Shown: positions 44,787-54,435 of the stretch, one piece after another
Layout: each line of letters begins with the position of its first letter
How positions within the stretch are numbered: position 1 is the stretch's first letter
Source of the DNA: Bacteroidota bacterium
GTDB taxonomy: Bacteria; Bacteroidota; Bacteroidia; Bacteroidales; Prolixibacteraceae
Length of the DNA: 54,610 nucleotides
Reading direction: 5' to 3'
NCBI GenBank assembly: GCA_030684645.1
Contig: JAUXUF010000379.1
Coordinates: forward strand, 1-54,610
The notes under the pieces: model-generated
What the model was told of the DNA's origin: nothing
Database searches by the model: none
What the model saw: only the letters and a program-made list of their open reading frames with translations
Translations under genes and position numbers: made by a program

Positions 44787-46088
44787 TCATTTATTCAGCA
44801 AATAACGCTTGAAATCAGAAAATTTAGTACTGAGTTCGACAGAAAGCTTTTCACCTTTCATAAAGGCGGACAGTTTTTCAGGAAGAACAACGGTTCCAGT
44901 TCCCAGAACGCCTTCAACAGTTTCAGTAAATTTGGCCGGATGGGCCGTTTCAAGGAATACACCAACTTCGCCTTCTTTTAAATCAGCTTTCAATGCACGG
45001 TATCCAACCGCTCCGTGAGGATCGAGCATGTAATTTTCTTCCTCAAAAACCTGCTTCATGGTTTGGCGGATTTCGTCGTCAGAATACCGGTATCCAACTA
45101 TTTCGGAAGCAATTTCGTTGTGCGAATGATTGTACAATTCCAGGATACGCGCAAAGTTGCTCGGATCACCCACATCCATCGCATTGGCAATGGTAGCAAC
45201 CGATTCGCGTGGTTCGTATTTACCAGATTTCAGGTAATTAAAAACAATATCATTTTCATTGTTGGCGGCAATAAACCGCTTGATGGGCAATCCCATAAAT
45301 TTGGCAAACAATCCGGCAGTCAGGTTTCCAAAGTTGCCGCTGGGTACCGAAAAGACCAGTTCTTCCGTGATCCCGGCTTCGCGCAAACGGGCATAAGCAT
45401 TGAAATAATAAAAGGCCTGCGGAAGGAAACGGGCCACATTGATTGAATTGGCCGAAGTCAAAACCATCGCCTTGTTCAACTCTTTGTCGAGAAAAGCCGA
45501 TTTTACCAGCCGCTGACAATCGTCGAAAGTACCGTCAATTTCGAGCGAAGTAATATTATTCCCCAGTGTGGTAAATTGTTTTTCCTGAATGTTACTCACC
45601 AGTCCTTTGGGATACAACACGAATACCTTGATTCCGGGAACTTTGTAAAATCCATTGGCCACGGCGCTACCGGTATCTCCGGAAGTGGCAACCAGCACAT
45701 TGACTTCCTTTTTGAATCCTTCAAGGAAATAAGACAGCAAACGTGCCATAAATCGTCCGCCAACATCCTTAAATGCCATCGTTGGCCCGTGAAAAAGTTC
45801 GAGCGAATAAATCGAATCGCTGAGTTGAACAACAGGGCAATCAAAGTTCAGGGTGTCGTAAACAATGTCTTTCAGCGTTTTCTCCGGAACATCTTCCCCG
45901 AAAAATTTTTTGGCTACTTCGAACGAAATTTCCTGAAAGCTCATCTGATGAATTCGTCGGAAAAAATCAGGATGAAACTCTTCGATCCGTTCCGGCATAA
46001 ACAATCCATTGTCGCTTGCTAATCCTTTGGTAACCGCCTCCATCAGCGAAACTTCAGGAACTGATTTGTTGGTGCTATAATATTTCAT
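44787..46088 (-). CDS. thrC: Threonine synthase
   Basis: PLP enzyme converting O-phosphohomoserine to threonine, 433 residues (the longer, N-extended class as in E. coli). MKYYSTNKSVPEVSLMEAV at the start; PLP-Lys in GPTMAFKDVGGRF near 112; phosphate loop ATSGDTGSAVA; VPSGNFGNLTAG. Last gene of thrA-(ApgM-like)-thrC, but separated from the ApgM-like gene by 142 bp holding two palindromic repeats. A perfect terminator follows. Confidence 0.95.
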   Translation of the reverse strand: MKYYSTNKSVPEVSLMEAVTKGLASDNGLFMPERIEEFHPDFFRRIHQMSFQEISFEVAKKFFGEDVPEKTLKDIVYDTLNFDCPVVQLSDSIYSLELFHGPTMAFKDVGGRFMARLLSYFLEGFKKEVNVLVATSGDTGSAVANGFYKVPGIKVFVLYPKGLVSNIQEKQFTTLGNNITSLEIDGTFDDCQRLVKSAFLDKELNKAMVLTSANSINVARFLPQAFYYFNAYARLREAGITEELVFSVPSGNFGNLTAGLFAKFMGLPIKRFIAANNENDIVFNYLKSGKYEPRESVATIANAMDVGDPSNFARILELYNHSHNEIASEIVGYRYSDDEIRQTMKQVFEEENYMLDPHGAVGYRALKADLKEGEVGVFLETAHPAKFTETVEGVLGTGTVVLPEKLSAFMKGEKLSVELSTKFSDFKRYLLNK

Positions 46089-46092
46089 AGTA

Positions 46093-46246
46093 AAAGCCCC
46101 CTTCTTATTCCCCCCAAGGGGGAAAGATTAACAGCCCGGGCAGGGCATTTTATTTATTGGTTCCAAAATCATCAATTCAAAAAAGAAAAAACCTGGATTC
46201 GGCAAATCACCAAATTCCCCCATTGGGGGATTAAAGGGGGCCTCCC
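46093..46246. repeat. Paired G/C palindromes flanking the thrC upstream gap
   Basis: TTCCCCC/GGGGGAA (46108-46114 and 46118-46124) near the thrC start and TCCCCC/GGGGGA (46216-46221 and 46225-46230) at the end of the ApgM-like gene. Both are of the same GCCCCCT-type family as 20361-20389. The second copy runs into the coding sequence and supplies the last residues (LLGGPL) of the ApgM-like protein. Confidence 0.65.
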
Positions 46247-47445
46247 AACAATGTTTTCATAAACTGATCACCTTTCAACAGTCCATACGAACCTTTTTCA
46301 ACTTCAAATTCATCGTAAAACTGAGCAGCATCTGGTGTTTCGCCGGGCCTGTAAATGATAAACGGAACAGCATCGCGGTTATGTATCCGGGTTGCACAAG
46401 GTGTCGGATGATCGGGTAAAACTGCAATGGTGACCGGTTCATCCATCTTTTGAGTTTCTTCAACCAGAAATCTGACGATCCGCTGATCGAGATACGAAAT
46501 GGTCTTTGTTTTCAACTCCACATCACCTTCGTGCCCGGCTTCATCACTGGCTTCCACATGCAGGTAAACCAAGTCGTGATCTTTCAAGGCATCCATCGCA
46601 GCCTGAGCCTTTCCTTCGTAATTGGTATCATACAAACCTGTGGCGCCATCCACCTTAATCACATCCATTCCGGCGTAAACACCGATCCCCTGAATAAGAT
46701 CGACAGCCGAAATAACCGCAGATTTTTCGATACCAAAAAGCTCGGTCAAGGTTGGCATTTTCGGTTTATAGCCTGGCGACCAGGGCCAGATACTGTTGGC
46801 TAGCTCTTTTCCTGCTTCTTTCCGCTTTAGATTGACCGGATGATCGGCCAGCAAGGCTTGCGAACGCAGGATCAAATAATTCAGTAGCTTGGCTGTTGCT
46901 GCCGCTTCCTGATTTTCAGCGGTAATCAATCGTGAACGGAATGATTTCCCCGGAACATCATGTGGCGGAGTGCAGTTCATCTGCTTCTTTCCACCTTTGA
47001 TCACCAGCAGGTGCCGGTACGAAACTCCCGGATAAAAACGGATGATCTCGTTGCCCAGTCTTTTATTCAGAAAATCAATCAGCTCATAAGCTTCGGTATT
47101 TGAAATATGGCCGGCCGAGTGATTTTTAATATTTCCATTTTCGATGGTTAGTAAGTTACATCGCAAAGCCAGATCATTTTCTTCTAAAGCGACACCAATA
47201 CTGGCTGCTTCCAGCACGCCACGACCTTCGAACACGGTATGAACATCATAACCCAAAACCGACATATTGGCAATTTCGCTTCCCGGATGCATATCTTCAG
47301 GAACTGTTACCAGCCGACCAGTTCTTCCCATTTTCGCCAGATTGTCGATAGCGGGTTTATCAGCTAACTGCAACGGAGTCTTTCCTCCGTAACCTACCAA
47401 TGGCTCATCGGCCATTCCATCACCCAACACAATAATATATTTCAT
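46231..47445 (-). CDS. ApgM-like protein, probable homoserine kinase
   Basis: 404 residues of the alkaline-phosphatase superfamily, annotated as cofactor-independent phosphoglycerate mutase (archaeal ApgM type): metal sites GDGMAD, nucleophile region SEIANMSVLGYD, DEAGHEGDV, and PDHPTP. It sits 5 bp after thrA and before thrC, exactly where the homoserine kinase gene is needed, and no GHMP-type thrB is in the window. A subgroup of this family ('proposed homoserine kinase') is known from such clusters, so I favour phosphorylation of homoserine over glycolysis. Its C-terminal tip is encoded by a repeat. Confidence 0.85.
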   Translation of the reverse strand: MKYIIVLGDGMADEPLVGYGGKTPLQLADKPAIDNLAKMGRTGRLVTVPEDMHPGSEIANMSVLGYDVHTVFEGRGVLEAASIGVALEENDLALRCNLLTIENGNIKNHSAGHISNTEAYELIDFLNKRLGNEIIRFYPGVSYRHLLVIKGGKKQMNCTPPHDVPGKSFRSRLITAENQEAAATAKLLNYLILRSQALLADHPVNLKRKEAGKELANSIWPWSPGYKPKMPTLTELFGIEKSAVISAVDLIQGIGVYAGMDVIKVDGATGLYDTNYEGKAQAAMDALKDHDLVYLHVEASDEAGHEGDVELKTKTISYLDQRIVRFLVEETQKMDEPVTIAVLPDHPTPCATRIHNRDAVPFIIYRPGETPDAAQFYDEFEVEKGSYGLLKGDQFMKTLLGGPL

Positions 47446-47450
47446 ATATT

Positions 47451-49880
47451 TTAAATATTCGATACCCTGATAATATCGGCAAATACACCGGCAGCAGTAA
47501 CCGCGGCGCCGGCTCCGTAACCTTTGATCATCATCGGGAACTCGTGATAACGTTCGGTAGTAAACATCACCAGGTTATTCGAGCCCTGAAGGTCGGCAAA
47601 CGGATGACCTGCCGTTATTTCCTGAAGTCCGATTTCCGCTTTTCCTTCTTCGAACTTCGCCACAAATCGCCAGAAACGTCCTTCTGCAGCCAGTTTTTTA
47701 CGGCCTGCTTCAAATTCTACGTCCATTTCAGGTATTTTTTTCCAAAAATCATCCACACTTCCTTCAAAATATTTTTCCGGAATAAACTTGTTGATTTTAA
47801 TGTCATTCATTTCAAACTGATAGCCTGACTCACGAACCAGGATAAGCAGTTTTCGCGCCACATCCACACCACTGAGGTCAATACGCGGATCAGGCTCGGC
47901 ATATCCCTGGTCTTTGGCCATCCGGATGGTTTTGCTCAAAGGAACTGTATCGCCGATCGTATTAAAAATAAAGTTGAGCGTTCCCGAAAGAACCGCTTCA
48001 ATTTTCAGAATGGTATCTCCTGAATTGACCAAATCGTTCAATGTGGTGATAATCGGCAAACCAGCGCCAACATTGGTTTCGAAAAGAAATTTGACTCCTT
48101 TTCGCTTGGCTGTCTTTTTCAGAAGTGCATAATTTTCGTAATCCGAAGAAGCGGCCACTTTATTGGCAGTCACAATCGAAATGTTGGCATTCAGCAATTC
48201 GGCATACAATCCGGCAGCCTGCTCGTTGGCTGTACAATCAACAAAAATCGAGTTATACATGTTCATCCGTATAATCTCATTTTTGAATTTCGCCAGGCTT
48301 GACTCGTGCCCTTCCGTCATCAACTTTTCGCGAAAAGTAGCTATATCAATGCCATCCCGGTCGAAAAGCATCTTTTTGGAGTTCGCTACACCCGATAGTT
48401 TAATCTTGAGGTGTTTTTCCTTTAAGAGTTTGGGCTGTTGCTGCATGATTTGTTCGAGCAGGTTTCCCCCAACCAGGCCAATTCCCAGCAAAAACACATT
48501 CACTTCTATATTTTCAGACAGAAAAAACGATTCGTGAACTACATTCAGGGTCTTGCGTAAATCAGAGATTTTTACGACCCATGAAATATTCAGTTCTGAA
48601 GCTCCCTGTGCGATAGCTATAATGTTGATCCCGTTTTTGCCAATGGTATTGAACAGCTTTCCGGCAACACCAGAGGCATGTTTCATGTTTTCGCCAACGA
48701 TGGCCACAATGGCAAGGTTTTCTTCGATGGTAATTTTGTTGATCTGATCAAGTTCAATTTCACGGTCAAACTCTTGCCGGATAGCAGTTTCAGCTTTCGA
48801 AGTACTTGATGAATCGATGGCAAAACTGATTGAATTTTCAGAAGAAGCCTGGGAAATCAGGATGACATTGATTTGCTGGCGCGCCAACGCTCCGAAGAGC
48901 CGGGCCGAAATACCCGTAACTCCAACCATTCCCAAGCCCTGAATGGTAATCAGCGTAATATTTGAAATGGACGAGATACCCTTTATCGGCAAGTCTTTTC
49001 CATTGAGTTTACTTTCAGTAATTAAAGTTCCTTCTGCAGCCGGATCCAATGTATTTTTTATCCTGACGGGAATGCCTTTCTTATAAACCGGTAGAATGGT
49101 AGGCGGATAGATCACCTTTGCGCCAAAATGCGACAATTCCATTGCTTCCGAATAACTCAGGGTTTTAATCGTGTAGGCTTTGCTAATTACACGCGGATCG
49201 GCGGTCATGAAGCCATTCACATCAGTCCAGATTTCGAAGGATTCAACCTCCATGGCAGCTGCCATAATTGCCCCGGTATAATCAGAGCCACCCCGTCCCA
49301 AAGTAGTGTATTCACCAGTTTCGTTGCTCGAAATAAAACCTGGAACAATAGCAATTCCTGAAAATCCGCTGAAAGCCGAGTGGATCAATTGGTTGGTTGT
49401 CCCGAAATTGACAATGGCCTTGCCAAAATCGCTGTTTGTCCGGATCAGCTGGCTGGAATCGAACCATTTTGCTGAAGGAATGTATTCCGAAATAATGAGC
49501 GACGACAATCGTTCGCCAAAACCCATGATTTTATCAAGCGTTTTGGGTGTCAGTTCACCGATGAGCGAAACTCCCTGAACAATACGTTCAAGTTCGTCAA
49601 GCAGGAGTTGTACCCTTACCTTAACTTCAGACTGTTTTTCACCCTGAAACAATTTTTCAATCGCATCAAAATGCCGTGTATTGATTTCCGTTAATTCAGC
49701 ATGAAAGTAGCCGGTTCCGATGGCAGCCATTTTTGCCGCACTCAAAATCATGTCGGTAATTCCACCCAAAGCCGAAACCACCACGATCACATCGTCGGTC
49801 TGCCCCATCAGGATTTCCTTTACCTTTTGAATATTTTCAGCACTTCCGACAGAAGTACCTCCAAATTTTAAAACTTTCAT
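47451..49880 (-). CDS. thrA: Bifunctional aspartokinase/homoserine dehydrogenase
   Basis: Two-domain enzyme of threonine/methionine synthesis, 809 residues, typical length. The N-terminal aspartate kinase (MKVLKFGGTSVGSAENIQKV; FTTLGRGGSDYTG reads here as YTTLGRGGSDYTG) is followed by two ACT regulatory domains (about 310-455) and C-terminal homoserine dehydrogenase (LLGIGLVGGNLLEQI; NVGAGLPIITTLNDLVNSGD; AEPDPRIDLSGVDVARKLLIL). ACT domains imply feedback by threonine. No leader-peptide attenuator is visible in the 186-bp gap upstream. First gene of thrA-ApgM-like-thrC. Confidence 0.96.
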   Translation of the reverse strand: MKVLKFGGTSVGSAENIQKVKEILMGQTDDVIVVVSALGGITDMILSAAKMAAIGTGYFHAELTEINTRHFDAIEKLFQGEKQSEVKVRVQLLLDELERIVQGVSLIGELTPKTLDKIMGFGERLSSLIISEYIPSAKWFDSSQLIRTNSDFGKAIVNFGTTNQLIHSAFSGFSGIAIVPGFISSNETGEYTTLGRGGSDYTGAIMAAAMEVESFEIWTDVNGFMTADPRVISKAYTIKTLSYSEAMELSHFGAKVIYPPTILPVYKKGIPVRIKNTLDPAAEGTLITESKLNGKDLPIKGISSISNITLITIQGLGMVGVTGISARLFGALARQQINVILISQASSENSISFAIDSSSTSKAETAIRQEFDREIELDQINKITIEENLAIVAIVGENMKHASGVAGKLFNTIGKNGINIIAIAQGASELNISWVVKISDLRKTLNVVHESFFLSENIEVNVFLLGIGLVGGNLLEQIMQQQPKLLKEKHLKIKLSGVANSKKMLFDRDGIDIATFREKLMTEGHESSLAKFKNEIIRMNMYNSIFVDCTANEQAAGLYAELLNANISIVTANKVAASSDYENYALLKKTAKRKGVKFLFETNVGAGLPIITTLNDLVNSGDTILKIEAVLSGTLNFIFNTIGDTVPLSKTIRMAKDQGYAEPDPRIDLSGVDVARKLLILVRESGYQFEMNDIKINKFIPEKYFEGSVDDFWKKIPEMDVEFEAGRKKLAAEGRFWRFVAKFEEGKAEIGLQEITAGHPFADLQGSNNLVMFTTERYHEFPMMIKGYGAGAAVTAAGVFADIIRVSNI

Positions 49881-50000
49881 AACTCAACATTTAACGGAAG
49901 CCTTCAAACTACAAGCTTTTCAGGCCACCAGATTATTATTTATTCCAACTAAACAATTCAACTGAACCAATTCTCAGAATTTGGGCCAAAAGATAGTGTT

Positions 50001-50041
50001 AAAAAAAATCCGGATGAAACAGCACAGCTGCCGCACCCGGA
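50001..50041 (-). terminator. recA terminator
   Basis: On the minus strand an 8-bp stem with one wobble (50034-50041 with 50009-50016) encloses a smaller CAGC/GCTG hairpin and runs into eight T's. It lies 26 bp after the recA stop and separates recA from thrA. Confidence 0.8.
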
Positions 50042-50066
50042 CAATAACTGTTTTTTTAATCTTTAT

Positions 50067-51092
50067 TTAATTTACCGTTGTTGCTGTCGTAACAGCCTCC
50101 AGTATTTTAGCCTCCAGTTCAAGAGCCAATTCCGGATTGTCACGAAGAACCGATTTTACCGATTCACGACCCTGTCCCAACTTGGTGTCTCCATAGCTAA
50201 ACCATGAACCGCTCTTTTTAATGATATTTAATTCAACACCCAGATCAACGATTTCGCCGGTTTTCGAAATTCCTTCACCATACATGATATCGAATTCAGC
50301 TTTCTTGAATGGCGGAGCCACTTTGTTTTTCACCACTTTCACGCGGGTATGGTTCCCCTGAGCTTCTTCTCCGTCTTTGATCTGACCAATACGGCGAATG
50401 TCGAGACGCACCGAAGCATAAAACTTCAAGGCATTACCACCGGTAGTTGTTTCAGGATTGCCGAACATGACTCCGATTTTTTCGCGAAGCTGGTTAATGA
50501 AAATCACGCAGGTTTTCGTTTTGTTGATATTACCGGTTAATTTACGCAAGGCCTGTGACATCAAACGTGCCTGAAGTCCCATTTTTGAGTCGCCCATTTC
50601 TCCTTCAATTTCGGCTTTTGGAGTTAAAGCGGCCACTGAATCAATCACGATGATATCCACGGCTCCTGAACGGATCAGGTTATCGGCAATTTCCAAAGCC
50701 TGTTCTCCGTTGTCCGGCTGCGAGATTAACAATTCGTTAATATCAACTCCCAGTTTGGCTGCATATGACGGATCAAATGCATGCTCTGCGTCAATAACCG
50801 CAGCGATTCCACCCGCTTTTTGAGCCTCGGCTATTGCATGAATGGCCAATGTTGTTTTACCTGATGATTCAGGTCCGTAAATTTCGATGATTCTTCCTTT
50901 CGGGTAACCGCCAACACCCATTGCAATGTCCAGTCCGATTGATCCGGATGAGATTGACGGAACCAATTCTACCACCCGGTCGCCTAATTTCATAATCGAG
51001 CCTTTGCCATAGCTTTTCTCGATTTTATCCATTGTCAACTGCAGGGCTTTCAGCTTTTCCAAATTCGGATTTGATTTTTCTTCTTTTGCCAT
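50067..51092 (-). CDS. recA: Recombinase RecA
   Basis: Strand-exchange ATPase of homologous recombination and trigger of LexA-type cleavage, 341 residues. Walker [10 protein letters not shown], Walker [15 protein letters not shown]1 region [56 protein letters not shown] (L2). It starts 1 bp after the bcp gene stop, so it is translated from the bcp message. I see no SOS-box-like palindrome upstream of bcp. Confidence 0.98.
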   Translation of the reverse strand: MAKEEKSNPNLEKLKALQLTMDKIEKSYGKGSIMKLGDRVVELVPSISSGSIGLDIAMGVGGYPKGRIIEIYGPESSGKTTLAIHAIAEAQKAGGIAAVIDAEHAFDPSYAAKLGVDINELLISQPDNGEQALEIADNLIRSGAVDIIVIDSVAALTPKAEIEGEMGDSKMGLQARLMSQALRKLTGNINKTKTCVIFINQLREKIGVMFGNPETTTGGNALKFYASVRLDIRRIGQIKDGEEAQGNHTRVKVVKNKVAPPFKKAEFDIMYGEGISKTGEIVDLGVELNIIKKSGSWFSYGDTKLGQGRESVKSVLRDNPELALELEAKILEAVTTATTVN

Positions 51093-51093
51093 A

Positions 51094-51561
51094 TTATTTA
51101 ATATCTATTGCTTTAATAATTTGATCGGTGTGGTTTTTTGTATCTACTTTATCAAAAATATTTTCAATAATTCCAGCTTCACTGATTACAAAGGTGGTTC
51201 GCATAACGCCCATATACTTTTTACCATACATGCTCTTTTCGCCCCAAACGCCATAAGCCTGAAGAATTTCCTTATCAGGATCGGCAACCAGGTTAAACCC
51301 GAACTGAAATTTATCGGCGAATTTCTGATGCGAAGCAACGCTATCCGGACTAATGCCAACAACTTCATAACCTTTGGAAAGCCACCATTGATAATTGTCG
51401 TTCAGGTTGCACGACTCTGCAGTACACCCCGGAGTATTGTCTTTCGGGTAAAAGTACAAAATCAACTTTTTCCCTTTGAATCCGGTCAATGAAATCTGTT
51501 CACCTTTTTGGTTCAGCCCTTGAAATTCAGGAGCCTTATCTCCTTGACTTAAACTCGCCAT
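51094..51561 (-). CDS. bcp: Thioredoxin-dependent thiol peroxidase (BCP/PrxQ type)
   Basis: Peroxiredoxin reducing hydroperoxides, 155 residues. Peroxidatic Cys in the motif [15 protein letters not shown], with the second Cys five residues on as in atypical two-Cys PrxQ proteins; also [13 protein letters not shown] and [21 protein letters not shown]. It is transcribed with recA (1-bp gap), which links peroxide defence with DNA repair in one operon. Confidence 0.93.
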   Translation of the reverse strand: MASLSQGDKAPEFQGLNQKGEQISLTGFKGKKLILYFYPKDNTPGCTAESCNLNDNYQWWLSKGYEVVGISPDSVASHQKFADKFQFGFNLVADPDKEILQAYGVWGEKSMYGKKYMGVMRTTFVISEAGIIENIFDKVDTKNHTDQIIKAIDIK

Positions 51562-51582
51562 CGTAGATTTTTTTTAGTTTGA

Positions 51583-51590
51583 CAAATATA
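51583..51590 (-). promoter_or_regulatory. -7 box of the bcp-recA operon
   Basis: TATATTTG on the minus strand, a perfect TAnnTTTG, with a predicted start near 51576 and a leader of about 15 nt. No good TTTG is found 19-21 bp upstream, so activation by a regulator is possible. Confidence 0.45.
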
Positions 51591-51710
51591 CTCGAAATAT
51601 TGATATGAATCAGCCGGAACTATGCCTTGTTCAAAATAAACCACACTATTTATGCCAGATGCATGGCACATTTTTTGTAATTTTAGCCCCGAATCAATTC
51701 CAGGCAAAAT

Positions 51711-52673
51711 ATGTTAACCCTTTCTAAAACAAGCATAAAAACAAGCTTCATTCTCCTTTTGTTTACAGTAGGGATATCATTTTTTTCTACCGGTAATTCT
51801 GTGTGTAATAAACCAGGAGAAAATGGGATACCTGACCAGACTTATAGAGGTTCGGGTGATACGATCATAATCAGTACACCCGCTGAAAAGAAAGAAATCA
51901 TTCAGGAAGCTGAATTTAAAATTCCGGACAACTTCGCCAGGGAGACTATCGATTTTCAGGTGAACCCGGACATCAGCTATTATCGATTCAGCCATTTTGT
52001 TAAAAATGAATCCAAAAAGCTATTTTATGAAGCCTGGCGCAAAGAAAAGGAAGTCAAAATGCTTTTGGCACAAACCGACAGTTTACGGAAAGCATATGCC
52101 AACGCTTCGGTAGAACTGAAAGAAGTGGTCTCCGCTCAAATTCTAAAGGCAGAAGAACGGTCGATCGCCTTAAATGAGGAGATTCCGGTGGAGTATGAGA
52201 AGGCCAGGGATGAAGAAAACCGGTATTGGCAATCGGCCTCTGCCGACGAAAAAACTAAGTTTCAGGAAAAAATCAGGCTGTTTAAGGATAGTATCAGACA
52301 AATTGCCAATTTGCAAATCGAACAGCTCAACACGAAAAAATTACCGGATACCATCACTTTTTATAACGAGGCACAGAAAACCATTACAAAAACGAATGCT
52401 CCTTCAGAAATAACCTATAAAATTCTGATTGGTTCCTTTAAGGGCAAAATACCTACGAACACCCTCAATTCAATTAAAAAACTTTCACTTTTAAGGAAAG
52501 TAGAAAAATACAAGGATGAAGAAGGGATTACCATATATACCACCGGAAGCCTGAAAAACTACCAGGAAGCGGTAATCATGCAGAACCAGGTTAGGCAGGA
52601 AGGTATAAAAAGTGCGACCATTGCCGCATATCAGCACGGAACAAAAATACCGGTGGATAAAGCCAGAAAATAA
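51711..52673 (+). CDS. SPOR-like domain protein with coiled coil
   Basis: 320 residues: an N-terminal hydrophobic signal or anchor (about 9-26), a spacer, a long charged helical and probably coiled-coil part (about 100-205, KEKEVKMLLAQTDSLRKAYANASVELKEVV), and a C-terminal SPOR-like fold (about 235-305: YKILIGSFKGKIPTNTLNSIKKLS..YTTGSLKNYQEAVIMQNQVRQEGIKSATIAAYQ). SPOR domains bind denuded peptidoglycan, so it probably acts in the periplasm at cell-wall sites. clpS follows after 11 bp. Confidence 0.75.
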   Translation: MLTLSKTSIKTSFILLLFTVGISFFSTGNSVCNKPGENGIPDQTYRGSGDTIIISTPAEKKEIIQEAEFKIPDNFARETIDFQVNPDISYYRFSHFVKNESKKLFYEAWRKEKEVKMLLAQTDSLRKAYANASVELKEVVSAQILKAEERSIALNEEIPVEYEKARDEENRYWQSASADEKTKFQEKIRLFKDSIRQIANLQIEQLNTKKLPDTITFYNEAQKTITKTNAPSEITYKILIGSFKGKIPTNTLNSIKKLSLLRKVEKYKDEEGITIYTTGSLKNYQEAVIMQNQVRQEGIKSATIAAYQHGTKIPVDKARK

Positions 52674-52684
52674 AATCCAGAGCT

Positions 52685-52966
52685 ATGACATCAAAAGAAA
52701 CACCACAGAAGGAAAAAAAGGAAGATCATGAGCAAAGGAACAAAAAGGAAAGGTTCCTGGTTTTGCACAACGACGACTACCATACATTTGACTATGTGAT
52801 CGGTGCATTAATGGATATTTGTGAACACGACCTGGTACAGGCTGAGCAATGTACTTTGCTCATACATTATAAAGGGAAATGTGATGTTAAAAAAGGAAGT
52901 TTTTCTTATCTTAGGCCAATGAAAAACGCTCTGGTTCAAAAAGAGCTGAAAGCCACCATTGTTTAA
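52685..52966 (+). CDS. clpS: ATP-dependent Clp protease adaptor ClpS
   Basis: N-degron adaptor that delivers proteins with bulky N-terminal residues to the Clp protease, 93 residues. The core is complete: FLVLHNDDYHTFDYVIGALMDICEHDLVQAEQCTLLIHYKGKCDVKKGSF, with the substrate-pocket HNDDYHTFDYV motif. A charged N-terminal extension of about 20 residues is normal. It is not beside clpA; it lies between the SPOR gene and nfeD. Confidence 0.93.
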   Translation: MTSKETPQKEKKEDHEQRNKKERFLVLHNDDYHTFDYVIGALMDICEHDLVQAEQCTLLIHYKGKCDVKKGSFSYLRPMKNALVQKELKATIV

Positions 52967-52975
52967 TCCGTACCT

Positions 52976-53449
52976 ATGAATCTTCTGATTATTTTATTTC
53001 TCATTTTTCTTGGCATTATTTTGCTACTCATTGAGTTTACCATTTTACCAGGTATAACCATAGCGGGAGTCGGTGGATTTCTGCTCTTTGTATACAGTAT
53101 TTATTTGGCTTTCACCAGCTATGGAAATCTTGCCGGTTTTTTGACCTTGGCTTTTGTACTGATTGTTTCTCCCATACTTATCCTTTTGGTATTCAAAGGG
53201 AAAAGCGGTAAAAAAATGGTTCTCCATGCTGTCCTGCATGGTTCTGCCAACGAGATTGATCCTGAAAAAGTTAAAATCGGCGATATTGGAGTTACTATCG
53301 GAAGGCTTGCCCCCATGGGGAAAATCAAAGTTAACAATGAAGTTGTTGAAGTTCGCTCGACCGGTACATTTGTAAATCCGGGAGAAAAAGTCAGAATAAT
53401 CCAAATTGAAAAATCGTTAGTTACAGTTGAACCTTTAAACATAGAATAA
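52976..53449 (+). CDS. NfeD-like membrane protein
   Basis: 157 residues: three membrane helices (about 4-20, 23-45, 48-73) followed by a C-terminal OB-fold domain (about 95-155: [53 protein letters not shown]). This is the short NfeD form without a protease domain. Its stop overlaps the floA start by one base (TAATG), the classic NfeD-flotillin pairing. Confidence 0.92.
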   Translation: MNLLIILFLIFLGIILLLIEFTILPGITIAGVGGFLLFVYSIYLAFTSYGNLAGFLTLAFVLIVSPILILLVFKGKSGKKMVLHAVLHGSANEIDPEKVKIGDIGVTIGRLAPMGKIKVNNEVVEVRSTGTFVNPGEKVRIIQIEKSLVTVEPLNIE

Positions 53450-54435
53450 TGGAACAAATTCAAGGCCTTGGAGTATTTGGTTTGATCGCGGGAATTTTTA
53501 TTCTCCTCATCATCATTTTGTATTATATCCCTGTCGGACTTTGGTTTTCGGCACTCGTTTCCGATGTTCGGATTTCTTTGCTGCAGCTATTTCTGATGCG
53601 GTTCCGGAAAGTGCCGCCATCGGTTATTGTTCGTGCCTTGATTGAAGGTACAAAAGCCGGTCTGGTGCTTAACCGCGACGACCTCGAAGCCCACTACCTG
53701 GCGGGTGGTCATGTCGAGAAAGTAGTACATGCATTGGTTTCGGCGCAAAAAGCCAACATCGAACTTTCGTTTAAAATGGCCACAGCCATCGACCTTGCCG
53801 GACGCGATGTTTTTCAGGCCGTACAAATGTCTGTAAATCCAAAAGTTATTGATACCCCACCCGTTGCCGCTGTGGCAAAAGACGGTATCCAGCTGATCTG
53901 TAAAGCCAGGGTAACTGTTCGGGCCAACATCAAACAATTGGTTGGGGGCGCCGGTGAAGAAACAGTTCTTGCACGTGTGGGGGAAGGTATTGTATCCTCC
54001 ATCGGATCGTCGCATACCCACAAAGCTGTACTCGAAAACCCTGATTCAATCTCGAAAGTAGTGTTGGGAAAAGGACTCGATGCGGGTACAGCTTTTGAAA
54101 TTCTTTCCATCGACATTGCTGACATCGATATCGGCAAAAACATTGGAGCTGGTTTGCAGATGGATCAGGCTGAAGCAGATAAGAACATTGCCCAGGCCAA
54201 AGCTGAAGAACGCCGTGCCATGGCTGTTGCCCTGGAGCAGGAAATGAAGGCCAAAGCACAGGAAGCCCGCGCCAAGGTTATTGATGCCGAAGCACAAATT
54301 CCAATGGCTATTGCCGAAGCATTCAGAAATGGAAACCTGGGAATCATGGATTACATGAAATATAAAAACATCATGGCCGACACATCTATGCGTGAAGCCA
54401 TTTCGAACGAGGAACAGGGCAAAAAGAAAACATAG
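53449..54435 (+). CDS. floA: Flotillin-like protein FloA
   Basis: Membrane-microdomain scaffold protein, 328 residues. An N-terminal membrane segment (about 8-30), an SPFH/band-7 domain with the FloA (UPF0365) signatures [32 protein letters not shown] and [21 protein letters not shown], and a C-terminal Ala/Glu/Lys coiled coil ([38 protein letters not shown]) that drives oligomerisation. Partner of the overlapping NfeD gene. Confidence 0.95.
   Translation: MEQIQGLGVFGLIAGIFILLIIILYYIPVGLWFSALVSDVRISLLQLFLMRFRKVPPSVIVRALIEGTKAGLVLNRDDLEAHYLAGGHVEKVVHALVSAQKANIELSFKMATAIDLAGRDVFQAVQMSVNPKVIDTPPVAAVAKDGIQLICKARVTVRANIKQLVGGAGEETVLARVGEGIVSSIGSSHTHKAVLENPDSISKVVLGKGLDAGTAFEILSIDIADIDIGKNIGAGLQMDQAEADKNIAQAKAEERRAMAVALEQEMKAKAQEARAKVIDAEAQIPMAIAEAFRNGNLGIMDYMKYKNIMADTSMREAISNEEQGKKKT

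Noticed and set aside
49881-50000. Threonine attenuator or leader peptide before thrA
   Set aside because: No short Thr/Ile-rich frame; the only hairpin with a T-tract is the recA terminator.
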